DNA of 33,870 nt from Phallusia fumigata (taxonomy: Eukaryota > Chordata > Ascidiacea > Phlebobranchia > Ascidiidae), in assembly GCA_008931825.1 (NCBI GenBank), contig QXVZ01026135.1:1-33870 (forward strand). Direction: 5' to 3'. The notes under the pieces are model-generated. The model saw only the letters and a program-made list of their open reading frames with translations. It searched no databases and was not told the origin of the DNA. Position 1 is the stretch's first letter, and each line of letters starts with the position of its first letter. Shown piece by piece: positions 11,246 through 20,465 of the stretch. The position numbers and the translations under genes are program-made.

Positions 11246-12636
11246 GGTTGCTGCCATAGTGATTGATAGTCTTAACCGCGGAAATTGTAGCGGCACTGCC
11301 TAAAATGCTGATCAGTGATATTTAAAATCACTTCCGCAAAATCAAGCCTAGTTATAAAGATGTTTCCTGTAAGGCTTTACAAAAATAAACGTCGTTGTGT
11401 TATGTGTATTCTGTTTTGGAAGTAAAGTTGCATTGAAAAAACAACTAACAAATGTTTAGGTTTGCCAAAATCTTCCAAATCACAATTATTCCAATATGTT
11501 GAAATCACAAGAGTTTTGTCGCGATTTTTTAATGTTGTGGTGGTGTTGACATTTGCAAACAACGCGTAAAAACATTTGGCGGAAAAGCCAGTGGTTAAAA
11601 TAATATCAGTCAGTTGTCTGGCGTGACCTGAAGGCTGAGCTACTAACACTTGCCACATTTCCACATTCATTTTCGCATAAAATCCCTTGCGCCGTTTGGC
11701 CTCGCACATATCCGAGCTTTTCTTGTGTGTGTTTTCCACAGATACTACAGGCAAACATGTAGNGGTTGCTGCCATAGTGATTGATAGTCTTAACCGCGGA
11801 AATTGTTCAGTGAAAATTAATGCTCACGACAGCATGAACTTAATGGCGATCCGGCAGTGTTCGATATCTTTTTGGCAACGGTTTACCAAAAGACTAAAAA
11901 CGTAGTCCAGGCAAAACAATTTTTCGTTTTGCCCAGTACGGTGAACATTAACTGAAACAACAAACAACACACTTTTAATCGATTTATGACAAATATACCG
12001 TTGTTTCTGGTTCAAGTATATTAAACACTCAACTCAACTCAAGTGTATGTTTTAACACTTGACAAACAAAGCAACTTGAAAAACGTAGTTGCAAACTTGC
12101 CTGTGGCGTGAGATGTTAAGTTACCGTTGCTGCTGCTCGTAAGGAAACAGCAAACACAGTAGAGGAAGTTGGGCGCTGTGAATACGCCTGATGAAATTAA
12201 TGCTCACAAAAGCGGCACTGCCTAAAATGCTGATCAGTGATATTTAAAATCACTTCCGCAAAATCAAGCCTAATTATAAAGATGTTGTATTCCGTTTTGT
12301 GTTATATGTATTCCGTCAAGCCTAGTTATAAAGATGTTGTATTCCGTTTTGTGTTATATGTATTCCGTTGCGTTGAAATCACAAGAGTTTTGTCGCGATT
12401 TTTTAATGTTGTGGCGGTGTTGACATTTGCAAACAACGCGTAAAAACATTTGGCGGAAAAGCCCGTGTTTAAAATAATTTCAGTCAGTTGTCTGGCGTGA
12501 CCTGAAGGCTGAGCAACTAACGCTTGCCACATTTCCACATTCATCTTTGCATAAAATCCCTTTCGCTGTTTGGCCTCGCACATATCCGAGCTTTTCTTGT
12601 GTGGGTTTTCCACAGATACTACAGGCAAACATGTAG
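11246..12636. repeat. divergent copies around N at 11763, probable two haplotypes
   Basis: 11246-11762 and 11764-12636 start with the same 43 bases and end with the same cacagatactacaggcaaac region. The first copy lacks about 404 bases (11807-12210 of the second), which are present in unit A, so the deletion is derived. The copies also differ by other indels and about 4% substitutions in the last 260 bases. This fits two alleles of a highly polymorphic species placed in series. Confidence 0.65.
12264..12367. repeat. 52-base tandem repeat, two units
   Basis: 12264-12315 and 12316-12367 are identical except for one base (aatt against agtt). The other haplotype copy (near 11342) has one related unit, interrupted by an unrelated insertion, so copy number appears to vary between alleles. 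Confidence 0.8.
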
Positions 12637-12871
12637 CAATGTGTTGTTTGGATACCCGAACATCCATGCGCTTGTAGGACTTTTGCGAAAATATGGTAGT
12701 CAGTTTAAACCCTGCTGCCAATGTTTTTTGATCGCTCGCAAAAAATATTGTTTTGGTGAACAGCATAAATACTAAGCAACGTTTTAAAAGGCACAACAAG
12801 GTGCCTGGATTGTACAGTAATAGCCGTGACCTCTGTGCACCTTGAAAAAGGGAATAATTTATGCGTGACAT
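12326..12871 (-). CDS. doubtful open frame of 181 residues
   Basis: An open frame upstream of receptor gene 3 with no recognised domain. A plausible acceptor (tgcctgtAG near 12618) precedes the better-looking part, which contains CEAKQRKGFYAK and SAKCFYALFANV. The other haplotype keeps the frame open there (11510-11762) with six residue changes among about eleven base changes, which neither proves nor excludes coding. It could be one exon of an unknown gene or chance. Confidence 0.2.
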   Translation of the reverse strand: MSRINYSLFQGAQRSRLLLYNPGTLLCLLKRCLVFMLFTKTIFFASDQKTLAAGFKLTTIFSQKSYKRMDVRVSKQHIATCLPVVSVENPHKKSSDMCEAKQRKGFYAKMNVEMWQALVAQPSGHARQLTEIILNTGFSAKCFYALFANVNTATTLKNRDKTLVISTQRNTYNTKRNTTSL

Positions 12872-13074
12872 GACCTTAACCTGGCATCTCAGTTGGCGCT
12901 TTAATTTCGTACAAATCGAACATGACAGGAGGGGCTTGACAGAACTAATCAGGTTTTTATCTGTTTAAAATGTGAAACGTTAGCAATCCATTTTTGCACG
13001 GAGTGTTTTCAATGTCATTTAATGTCACTGCGTTGCCATTTAATATCACATTCATCTCACAGTGAGGAAGTGGC

Positions 13075-13150
13075 CTTAAAATAACCGATGAGTGACAGGG
13101 ACTCAAATCCATGACCTCGAGTTAACCTAATGACGGACTTGTCGAAGGTA
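13075..13150 (-). mobile_element. SINE tRNA-like head fragment
   Basis: On the minus strand this reads with a B-box-like GGATTTGAGTCCC preceded by a weak A box, aligned with the heads at 4075 and 24624. No clear body follows. Confidence 0.4.
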
Positions 13151-14151
13151 ACAAGGAATAATACGTATTTCGGTTACCGCATTTATTTGTTTCGATACAA
13201 AAAAGATCCCAATACCCGCTTTTAAGAATAAAAATCGGGCCAAGAGTTTTCATACATAACATTAATAATGTCCCAAATGTAGTACAATGAAAACCCTATT
13301 TTGTCGCAATGATACCCCTGTAGCCATACATGAGTTGCATTTATTTGCATGACTAAATCTATTTCGGTTTTATGGACCAATCAAAATTTCAAACGCAGAA
13401 CGTGACGTGCATCAGGTTACGGTTAGGCAACTTCCTTATTGGTGAAATTTCAAGCTTTAAAGATACCTGGGCTCTTTATTGCATGTTAGTGTTTATACCC
13501 TTGTCTGAAAGGTTCATTTAAAAGCGCATAAAAAGTTAGTATGATACAAATGCACTTTAAACAGCCACAGTGACTGTTGTGGATAGATTAAAAACGTGTA
13601 CACACACTTCTGTATACAGAACAAAGGCATTACCTAGGTCGTGTGTATAGCACCTATAGTTCCTTAATGAAGGAAAAAAGACGTTGTTTTTAGCTTTTTA
13701 CATAATTTCTTCGTTAAAAAAAATGTTTACAGTAAACTCTTCTTTTCTTTGAAAATCTCGAAATTTGAGAGAACAGTCCCAAATTCAGACAGATTCAATC
13801 GGTATACTACATGAGGAATATATATTTCGCCTAAATCGGCATCGTCTGTTCCTTATTCAAAAAGAATCGTTTTTATTTGATTTAGCAAGTTGATTTTTCT
13901 GAAAGAAAATTTCCTCATTAATTCGTGGTTAAACTTATTAACAAAACCTCAGATGCTCTTCAAAAACCGCTGTAATCGATCAAAAATATCCATAGCATCT
14001 GACCTAATCTATGATATACATTCTTACTCGAGTTCATCACCGCCTGTCAAATTGTTTGCTGCGAAACTTTTACGACAGACAAGGGCATCTTAACATAACC
14101 TTCTGTGAAGAGTTTTTAACTCTTTGATTGACAGCTTCCAGCATTGATGGC

Positions 14152-14159
14152 TATAAAAG
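14152..14159 (+). promoter_or_regulatory. TATA box candidate for receptor gene 4
   Basis: TATAAAAG inside GGCTATAAAAGCC, about 240 bases upstream of the start codon of gene 4. Confidence 0.5.
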
Positions 14160-14393
14160 CCATGTTTACCACGATTGGGTGAGTTGGGAACGAAACTTTA
14201 GCATCAAAACTATACCTGCGTTTAAAATGGTTTAAGCCTTTAGATCATGTGCGTGCGTTGTTAAGTTGGTGTAAAGTTTCTAATAAGCATCAATCAATTG
14301 ATTTTTAGAACCTACTTTAGTGTCAGTGTATACATGCATTTCAGTTAAGGTGTTATTCCTAGATGACAAAGAATATTGTCGGATGTTTTCGAA

Positions 14394-14457
14394 ATGATTC
14401 GGTTCCTTTTATATGCTCAAATCTTCCTCTTCTTCATTTTGTTTGATATCAGTGCAG
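14394..14457 (+). CDS. signal-peptide exon 1 of receptor gene 4
   Basis: A 64-nt exon encoding 21 residues (starting MIRFLLYAQIFLFF, ending DISA) plus one base. It has a strong hydrophobic core and a plausible cleavage after Ala. The donor is a consensus GTGAGA. The intron is 203 bases. Confidence 0.88.
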
Positions 14458-16093
14458 GTGAGAAAACACTTTTGGAGTTGATAAGTGGCTGCGAAGTGAC
14501 AGTATACTTAAAATTGTCCAATATATATACAAGATTTTTCACCTGTTTAAAACATAATAAAAACCAAGAGGAAAAACGGTTGAGGGGTGTGTGCGTTGAA
14601 AATGTGTAGTCTGCATATAAACAGGTAAAAAAATATTAAAACTATTTTCTGGACATCCAGGTGACTCTGTAAAAGACTGCGCGACTTTATGCAACACGAC
14701 CAAGAAGCAACACACCCAGCTATTCCAAGTCTGCCGCATGAACTTGAATACGACAAATAAATGCCAGTCGCTCAAGATTCATAGCTCGTTGGTTAAGGTT
14801 CGCACTGAAAGCGGATGCATTCCGTCGAGGGAGATTCTTGACTGTTTTGAAGACCAGAGCACCGCCGTCAGTCTGGATACGGAAAATGCCCTAAGCACAA
14901 TCATAGTATGGGTTACGGCACTGATGGCGCTGGTGGGTAACATTGCGACAGTCCACAGCAGTGGTTTGACATTGTACAAAAAATTTCACTTCATGCCTAA
15001 AGTTCGTAAGGTGTACGTGATTCTGCTTTTGAATCTAAGCATCGCAGACTTGTTGATGGGGGTTTATTTAACGACTATTATGCTACTTTATGGGGTGTTG
15101 GGAATTCCCCCTACCTCACGTGACTACCAGACATGGAAGTCCGGTCAAGGTTGCACGATTCTGGGAATTTTGGCTTTCCTTTCAAGCCAAGTTTCAGTTA
15201 CTACGTTGGTCATCATAACAACATGCAGACTGTATAGTGTGATTTGGCCGTACAGGAAAATGTACATTAAGCCTGTTGTGACAGCTACTATTCTAAGTTG
15301 GTTTCTGTGGACCATCGTTGCATGCATTCCGCTCATGGGAAATGAAGACACGTTTAACAACAACATGTACTTGGAAGACGAATGCCCCGTGTTACGTTAC
15401 GTGGCAAGTTACAAAAAGTGGACGGGAATATTAAAGCGAGTGCAGGACAAAATGAACTGCTCTGAAATCATACCTAAACACCGTTCATGGAAAACGGTGA
15501 AGACACTATTAAAGGACATGAGAATTTTTGATGACAGAAGATTGCATACGTATGGATATTATAATGGAATAGGTTACTGTGGAGCAAACTTTGTGTCATC
15601 AAATCAAAGCTCAACGTCTGTGGCTTTCATTTTAAACATGGTAGTGTTTAATTTGCTGGCGTTTTCCTTTATGGCAGTTGCCTATTGTTATATCTGCCGA
15701 CGAACAACACGCTTTTCTATTCGGCGTGCATCGAAAAACCTTTGTTGCTGCTCTAGCTGCTCATCAGCGTTGTTGGTCAATAGACGGGAAGAAGAGAATC
15801 ATACAATGCAGCGCCGTATTTTCTTTATTGTGTTCACGGATTTCGCTTCCTGGGTTCCACTTTCCTTAATTGTGATAATCAGAATATTAAACGAGGAGGC
15901 TGTCAGCGAATACGCCACGCAATTAATGGTTGGCTGTCTTCTGCCCTTAAACAGCGCACTCAACCCGTTTCTCTTCACCAGCAAATGGACAAAACCATGC
16001 CGACGCAACAATCGAAATGAATCGCGTGGACTCCAAGACAGCAGCAGCCTTCCAAGCACTAGGTGTAACAACATGGAACTACAAACCGTTTAA
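14394..16093 (+). CDS. LGR/relaxin-receptor-like GPCR, gene 4 of cluster
   Basis: A two-exon receptor of 498 residues. Exon 1 (14394-14457) encodes a signal peptide and ends GCAG before GTGAGA. Exon 2 (14661-16093) starts after tggacatccAG and is read in phase 1 (join codon Gly). It begins GDSVKDCATLCNTT, so the ATG at 14738 is internal and would cut away two of the six ectodomain cysteines. Further landmarks: NLSIADLLMG in TM2, TCRLYSVIWPY after TM3, an extracellular loop 2 of about 85 residues with PKHRSW and Cys in ECPVL, NCSE and YCGAN, TDFASWVP in TM6 (Ser where the paralogues have Cys) and NSALNPFLFT in TM7. The basic C tail (CRRNNRNES) is longer than in genes 1-3. Closest to gene 1. 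Ligand unknown. Confidence 0.9.
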
Positions 16094-16662
16094 ATTCATT
16101 TAGATTTTTCCTGCTGCTTTAAGGGAACAGGAAGTTGTAGAGCTTTGGCTTTACTCTCTCTTCACAACAATCTGAACTAGACAATTCCTTTCGAATCCCT
16201 TGGCACCGCGGGTAGTTTCTTACGTCACTTTCATGAACTATGAAATCACCGAATTTAATTCTAAAACATCTAACCCACCTTCTCCCGTGTACCGTAGGAT
16301 TTGGCTTTATCAGATCAACCAATCGGGATGAGGATAGTGCAGCGTCTTCCACAGAGAACCACCATCTGAGATCTCCGCCATCGATCTTACGAAAGCAAAG
16401 GAGGGAGTCGCGGCGGCAGCTGTCGGACCATTTGCACCTCGTCTTCAATGACTGTCCTCGGGACACCCGGGTTTGCCTACCAGATTACGGGAAACGTTTC
16501 GAGGAACCGCGCTGGTGTTTCCGTTCAGGCGTATTTCATTTGGCAAGCAGAACCTACGGGTTCGACTACCGTTTTATGCAACCGGCTGTACCCCGTCAGT
16601 TTGTGCGTTCGGTTGCGATTCTACGACAGAACATACCCAATAAACTTCAAGCATCATTTTAA
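16094..16662 (+). other. probable 3' UTR of gene 4 with unusual open frames
   Basis: From about 16240 to 16660 the sequence is more GC-rich than its surroundings and open in three frames: plus 16240-16662 (140 residues), plus 16448-16678 and minus 16119-16466 (115 residues). I recognise no domain in any of them. A plus-strand AATAAA at 16639 suggests it lies in the gene 4 transcript. Confidence 0.4.
16639..16644 (+). terminator. poly(A) signal candidate for receptor gene 4
   Basis: AATAAA, 546 bases downstream of the stop codon. Confidence 0.4.
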
Positions 16663-17865
16663 TAACAGGACTCGATAACTTCTGGCTTTTCTGTGTCCTT
16701 GTTGTTTTACAAAACCGTTCAACAATGAAAAATTATTTTGTAGAAATCCAAAAATCTTTAAGGAACTATTCAATATCGGCGATTTTGTATCAAAAATTTG
16801 TTTGCAGAGCGTTTTTTAGAGATTTGTAGTTATCGCACTTTTTGACACTTTGTTTAAACATTGTCTGTCTAGAATAAAAGTGTGGCCATATAGCGAACTT
16901 TTGAATCAAGCAATTTATAATTTCGAGTCAGTTTTCCCCTGGGATTTATACCAGCCGAATCCCCATGCAAAACTATTGGCAGCAGTTGAATTGGCAAACT
17001 TAATCAAAAACCTCTTATTCACACCCTTACTGGCATGGGATGACTCACCATTACGCTTCGACTGCACTCAAGCCATCGTGCGTTTTTCACGGACGTGTCA
17101 ATCAGCGATGGCGTATTAACTGGGTACAATATCAACAACGCACACAGTTTCTGAACTTTAAAGGCGTCATTACCATGGCGTAGGAAGGTAGTTTTGTTGC
17201 TATTTTTAGTGCATAAGGGGAGGCTAGTGCAAATCACTTTTGCAGCCAAACGTGCACGGTGAAAACCATTACTTGAAAAGACTAGATTGACATGCAGAGA
17301 AATTGAGGCTACAGGATCATGTGAAGAAATTACAAGTCGGTTACAAGTTAATGGTGTAGACGTTATGTTTTCTGTTTCCGGCTTGGCTCGAGGAACATCG
17401 TTTACTCTATAGACTCTAGATCACATTGGCACTGATCTGTGGTTGTCGTTTTGAAAATTGTTTCACGATTACAAATGTTTGCTAGTACTGTGAAAAAACT
17501 TGTGTCGGTCAGTAGGCCTAATTCTGTCTGCCCAAAACAACGAAAGTGGGAACTGGACGACCTACAGTCAGAGCGCACAGAGCTGCATAGTCTTGTGATT
17601 TTATGCTTGACTAGGCTCTTAAAATTTTTGTACAGGTCAAACCGTACAGCGTAGGAATGGCGGACATAATGCACATTGCACGATTTTATGTGACGCACTA
17701 AACCTTTTGGTTATCTGTGCAGATTCAGAAGTGTCACTATAAGGTAAGAGAGATAGTCTTGTGCAAATACAAACAAAAGATGTGTGTATATGCCTGTTGA
17801 TTGAGTTAAGTTTATTTCGCTTTTTGAAAGAATTCTTAGCGATCCATTAGTGCTGACAATTACCA

Positions 17866-17930
17866 AGCCGGAAATAGCTGTGTAACGTTGAGACGTTACG
17901 TACCGCGAAAAAATGGAGGGCACAACTGGT
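17866..17930 (+). repeat. interspersed repeat fragment, copy 2
   Basis: Matches 951-1012 (agccggaaatagctg, then aacgttgagacgtt). Same orientation. Confidence 0.5.
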
Positions 17931-18047
17931 AGATCAAGGTTGGGTGCGCTACACTGACATGTATAACTGTGACATATATAACATTACGTGACATGTATAA
18001 CTGCTAAGTATATCATTGTACGCCAGGCCTACAAGCTGATTGGCAGC

Positions 18048-18054
18048 TATAAAA
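18048..18054 (+). promoter_or_regulatory. TATA box candidate for receptor gene 5
   Basis: TATAAAA within GATTGGCAGCTATAAAAC, with an inverted CCAAT (ATTGG) just upstream. It is about 357 bases before the start codon and similar in context to the gene 4 box. Confidence 0.4.
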
Positions 18055-18404
18055 CCGACTTTATTAAGTCCTATGCAGAAAGGAGTAGGCTGAAAAAACC
18101 AGTCTGTAATGGAAATCAAATCGTTGACAGCATAGTCAAATATATTAATCCTGGTAATTTGTGAAGAACTGAAGGGTGTACGTACAGATTGTATGACGCA
18201 TCTAAGTAACAACAAAATCGCGCATGATCCACAAGACGTTGACACCTCATGTACAACGTCCGTTTTAATTCCAGCTACCATCGAGGTCGAAACGAATTGC
18301 AAATGAGCAACGAGATCAACACTTTGCCTTTTCTGCGGAAGTCATCAAGCGTGCGTAAGAACTAGTTAACGCGGTGCACATAAGTTAGTTCGAGGAGTCC
18401 GAAA

Positions 18405-18468
18405 ATGCGTGTATGGAGTTTTGTTCGAAGAATTTCTGCGTCGGTAGTGTTTTTCACCATTTGGACAG
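18405..18468 (+). CDS. signal-peptide exon 1 of receptor gene 5
   Basis: A 64-nt exon (same length and phase as gene 4) encoding 21 residues starting MRVWSFVRRISASVVFF and ending TIWT, plus one base. The donor is a consensus GTAAGC. The intron is 534 bases. Confidence 0.87.
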
Positions 18469-20465
18469 GTAAGCAGTGGTGCACCTGGCATGAGTCACGA
18501 TGTCCATTTAAAAACCCCTTAAAACCTTTAATAACACGGCGCAACGCCTGCAACCATACAACACAGGTTAATGGGTACGCAAGATAAACAAAAAATGTGA
18601 TAATCGTTAAATTCTCCCAATATTAAATATTATAAAGTACTGGTGCTGCTTCTAAAATTTTAGCTTCTAAAATTATCTCGGCCAGACAGACGGCTAAACT
18701 AAGGTCAACTGATGGTTAGACTTATAATATCAAGTTTACATCATCGTGTTTATTGTTAAAATGAATATTTCATGTTCCGCGTCCATGGGCGTAAAAGAAG
18801 CATAATGTCTGACAAATATGATTATCAAAACACGACATCTGCTTTGAAACAATCCACTGGTGTAGTATGAACTGCATTCTTCGAATACTGGCAAATCTTA
18901 CTGTCACCCATGTACCACCCATTAAGTCCCCTGCGTATACTAGTGCTTTAGAGCATTAGACATTTCGTATGTCCTAAGCATTTCGTATGTCCTACGTTTC
19001 AGACAGATCCACAGCCGAATGCCTAAGCTTAAAAGGGACGCCTCCAAACAACCAATGGATATTTCAACTGTGTAAGAACTCTTCAAGGGACTCCTGTAGC
19101 TCCTACAAGTTCAGTGGCTCAACAGTGGGTCGAGAATCAAGCGATAAAACCCGATGTAAACCTGCTCACGAGTTTCTAAAGCAATTTTCCGCTGGTTTAA
19201 ATCGCACCAACCAGTTTGTGAGAAATAAAAACTTGAACCTTCACTTCGATTCATGGATTCCTCTTATTTGGATCGTGGCGGTCATGGCGACTGTCGGAAA
19301 CGTTGTGACGATAAGCCACAGCAGCTCGTTGCTCCGTAAGCATTTTCACGTTATGCCCAAAGCACAGAAAGTTTACCATCTCTTGATAATCAACCTGGCC
19401 ATGGCGGATCTCCTAATGGGCGTCTACCTCATCTCAATGCTGATCTTAGACTTAGACAAGGACATACCCTGCTCCTCCGGTGAATGTAGGCACTGGCAAA
19501 CGGGAACTGGCTGCAGCATCATGGGAGTTTTCTCGTTCGTTTCGAGCGAGGTGTCGGTGACAACGTTAATTAGCATTACCACATGTAGACTGTTCAGTAT
19601 TACGTGGCCGTTCAAAACTATTCAGATACGACCAGTGGTGGTAATCAACTTGCTTGCTTGGTTCTTGTGGACTGTTATCGCTTGTTTACCCGTTGTAAAG
19701 AGCGACGCGTTTTACAACACGTTTCACAACAGCATGTTTGTGCTGGACCGATGCCCTGACATACCTTTCGAAGCAAGATATAATGAGTGGACAACTCTGT
19801 TGGAAACCATACTCGACCAGGTAAACTGCTCTGCAAGAATGCCTGGCCACCGCTCCTGGAAACACTTGAAAGGCCTTATGGAAAACATGAATATGTTTAA
19901 CTCCTCAGATTTGAGGACCATGGGCTTTTATCAAGAGATGCCTACGTGTGGCATAAATGTTATAGCTTTGCAAAACGACCCTTCCCGTGGTCTGTCCCTC
20001 CTTGTGTTTTCCTTTAACCTCTTGGCATTCGTATACATGGCTATCGCGTATGGCTGCATCTGCTGGAAAACTAAAAGCGTAAGCAGAATGTGCGCGAGTC
20101 GCTTTTCCTGTTTGGGATGCACACCGCGTGAGAGAAGCCGACGCAGCAGCGAAAATAAGAAGATGCGCCTTCGCATGTTCCTCATCGTGCTCACAGATTT
20201 TGCCTGCTGGGTTCCAATGTCACTTTTTATAATCATCAGAGCAATAGACGACCAGATCTTGGCGCAGAGTGAGGAAACGATCATACACATGACTGTGATT
20301 CTGTTTCCTGTGAATAGCGCTCTAAATCCCCTGCTCTACTCGGCGAGGTGGACAAAGTTTTGCAAAAGAATTTGTAAGAGGTCTTTGACAAAGCATCACG
20401 AAGAGGCGAACCCGAACGAAGACGTCGAGTTACAGAAACGTAATACTGACAATAATGGTATGTGA
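18405..20465 (+). CDS. LGR/relaxin-receptor-like GPCR, gene 5 of cluster
   Basis: A two-exon receptor of 508 residues. Exon 1 (18405-18468) is a signal peptide; exon 2 (19003-20465) begins after cctacgtttcAG in phase 1 (join codon Asp), reading DRSTAECLSLK. The ATG at 18987 lies in the intron and is not the start. It is the most divergent member: the ectodomain has only four of the six conserved cysteines (the second and sixth are lost), extracellular loop 2 has an insertion (KSDAFYNTFHNSM) and keeps HRSW and TCGINV, and the C tail is longer and charged. Shared landmarks: NLAMADLLMG, TCRLFSITWPF, TDFACWVP and NSALNPLLYS. Convergent with IFT140. Ligand unknown. Confidence 0.9.
18961..18996 (+). 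repeat. 18-base tandem duplication at the gene 5 splice acceptor
   Basis: catttcgtatgtcctaag is followed at once by catttcgtatgtcctacg, immediately upstream of the tttcAG acceptor of exon 2. Confidence 0.85.

Larger units (their letters stand above)
8199..12215 (-). repeat. tandem duplication unit B (receptor gene 3)
   Basis: Partner of unit A. Homology begins with the stretch around tccaaatttgaacatttagc at 8283, and the gene body and 5' flank follow. The upstream edge is near the agcggcact shared by 8132 and 12211. Confidence 0.7.
10876..14151. other. intergenic between head-to-head receptor genes 3 and 4
   Basis: Noncoding for the most part. It contains the duplicated 5' flank (to about 12215), a divergent pair of copies around the N at 11763, a 52-base tandem repeat, one doubtful open frame (12326-12871, minus) and a SINE head near 13075-13150. 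Nothing recognisable lies between 13200 and 14150. Confidence 0.5.
16663..18404. other. intergenic between receptor genes 4 and 5
   Basis: No recognisable gene. Open frames at 17402-17698 (minus), 17439-17654 (plus) and 17949-18302 (minus) overlap one another or lack any motif and splice context. It contains a dispersed repeat copy (17866-17930) and a 15-base direct repeat, tgacatgtataactg, near 17956 and 17990. Confidence 0.5.

Noticed and set aside
14738..14776. ATG at 14738 as the start of gene 4
   Set aside because: The frame upstream continues with conserved ectodomain residues (DCATLCNTT) to a splice acceptor, and a leader exon fits in phase.
17402..18302. Open frames on both strands between genes 4 and 5
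   Set aside because: They overlap on opposite strands or lack any domain, splice signal or composition change.
18987..19002. ATG at 18987 as the start of gene 5
   Set aside because: It lies inside the intron, before the tttcAG acceptor; the paralogues share the same acceptor position and phase.
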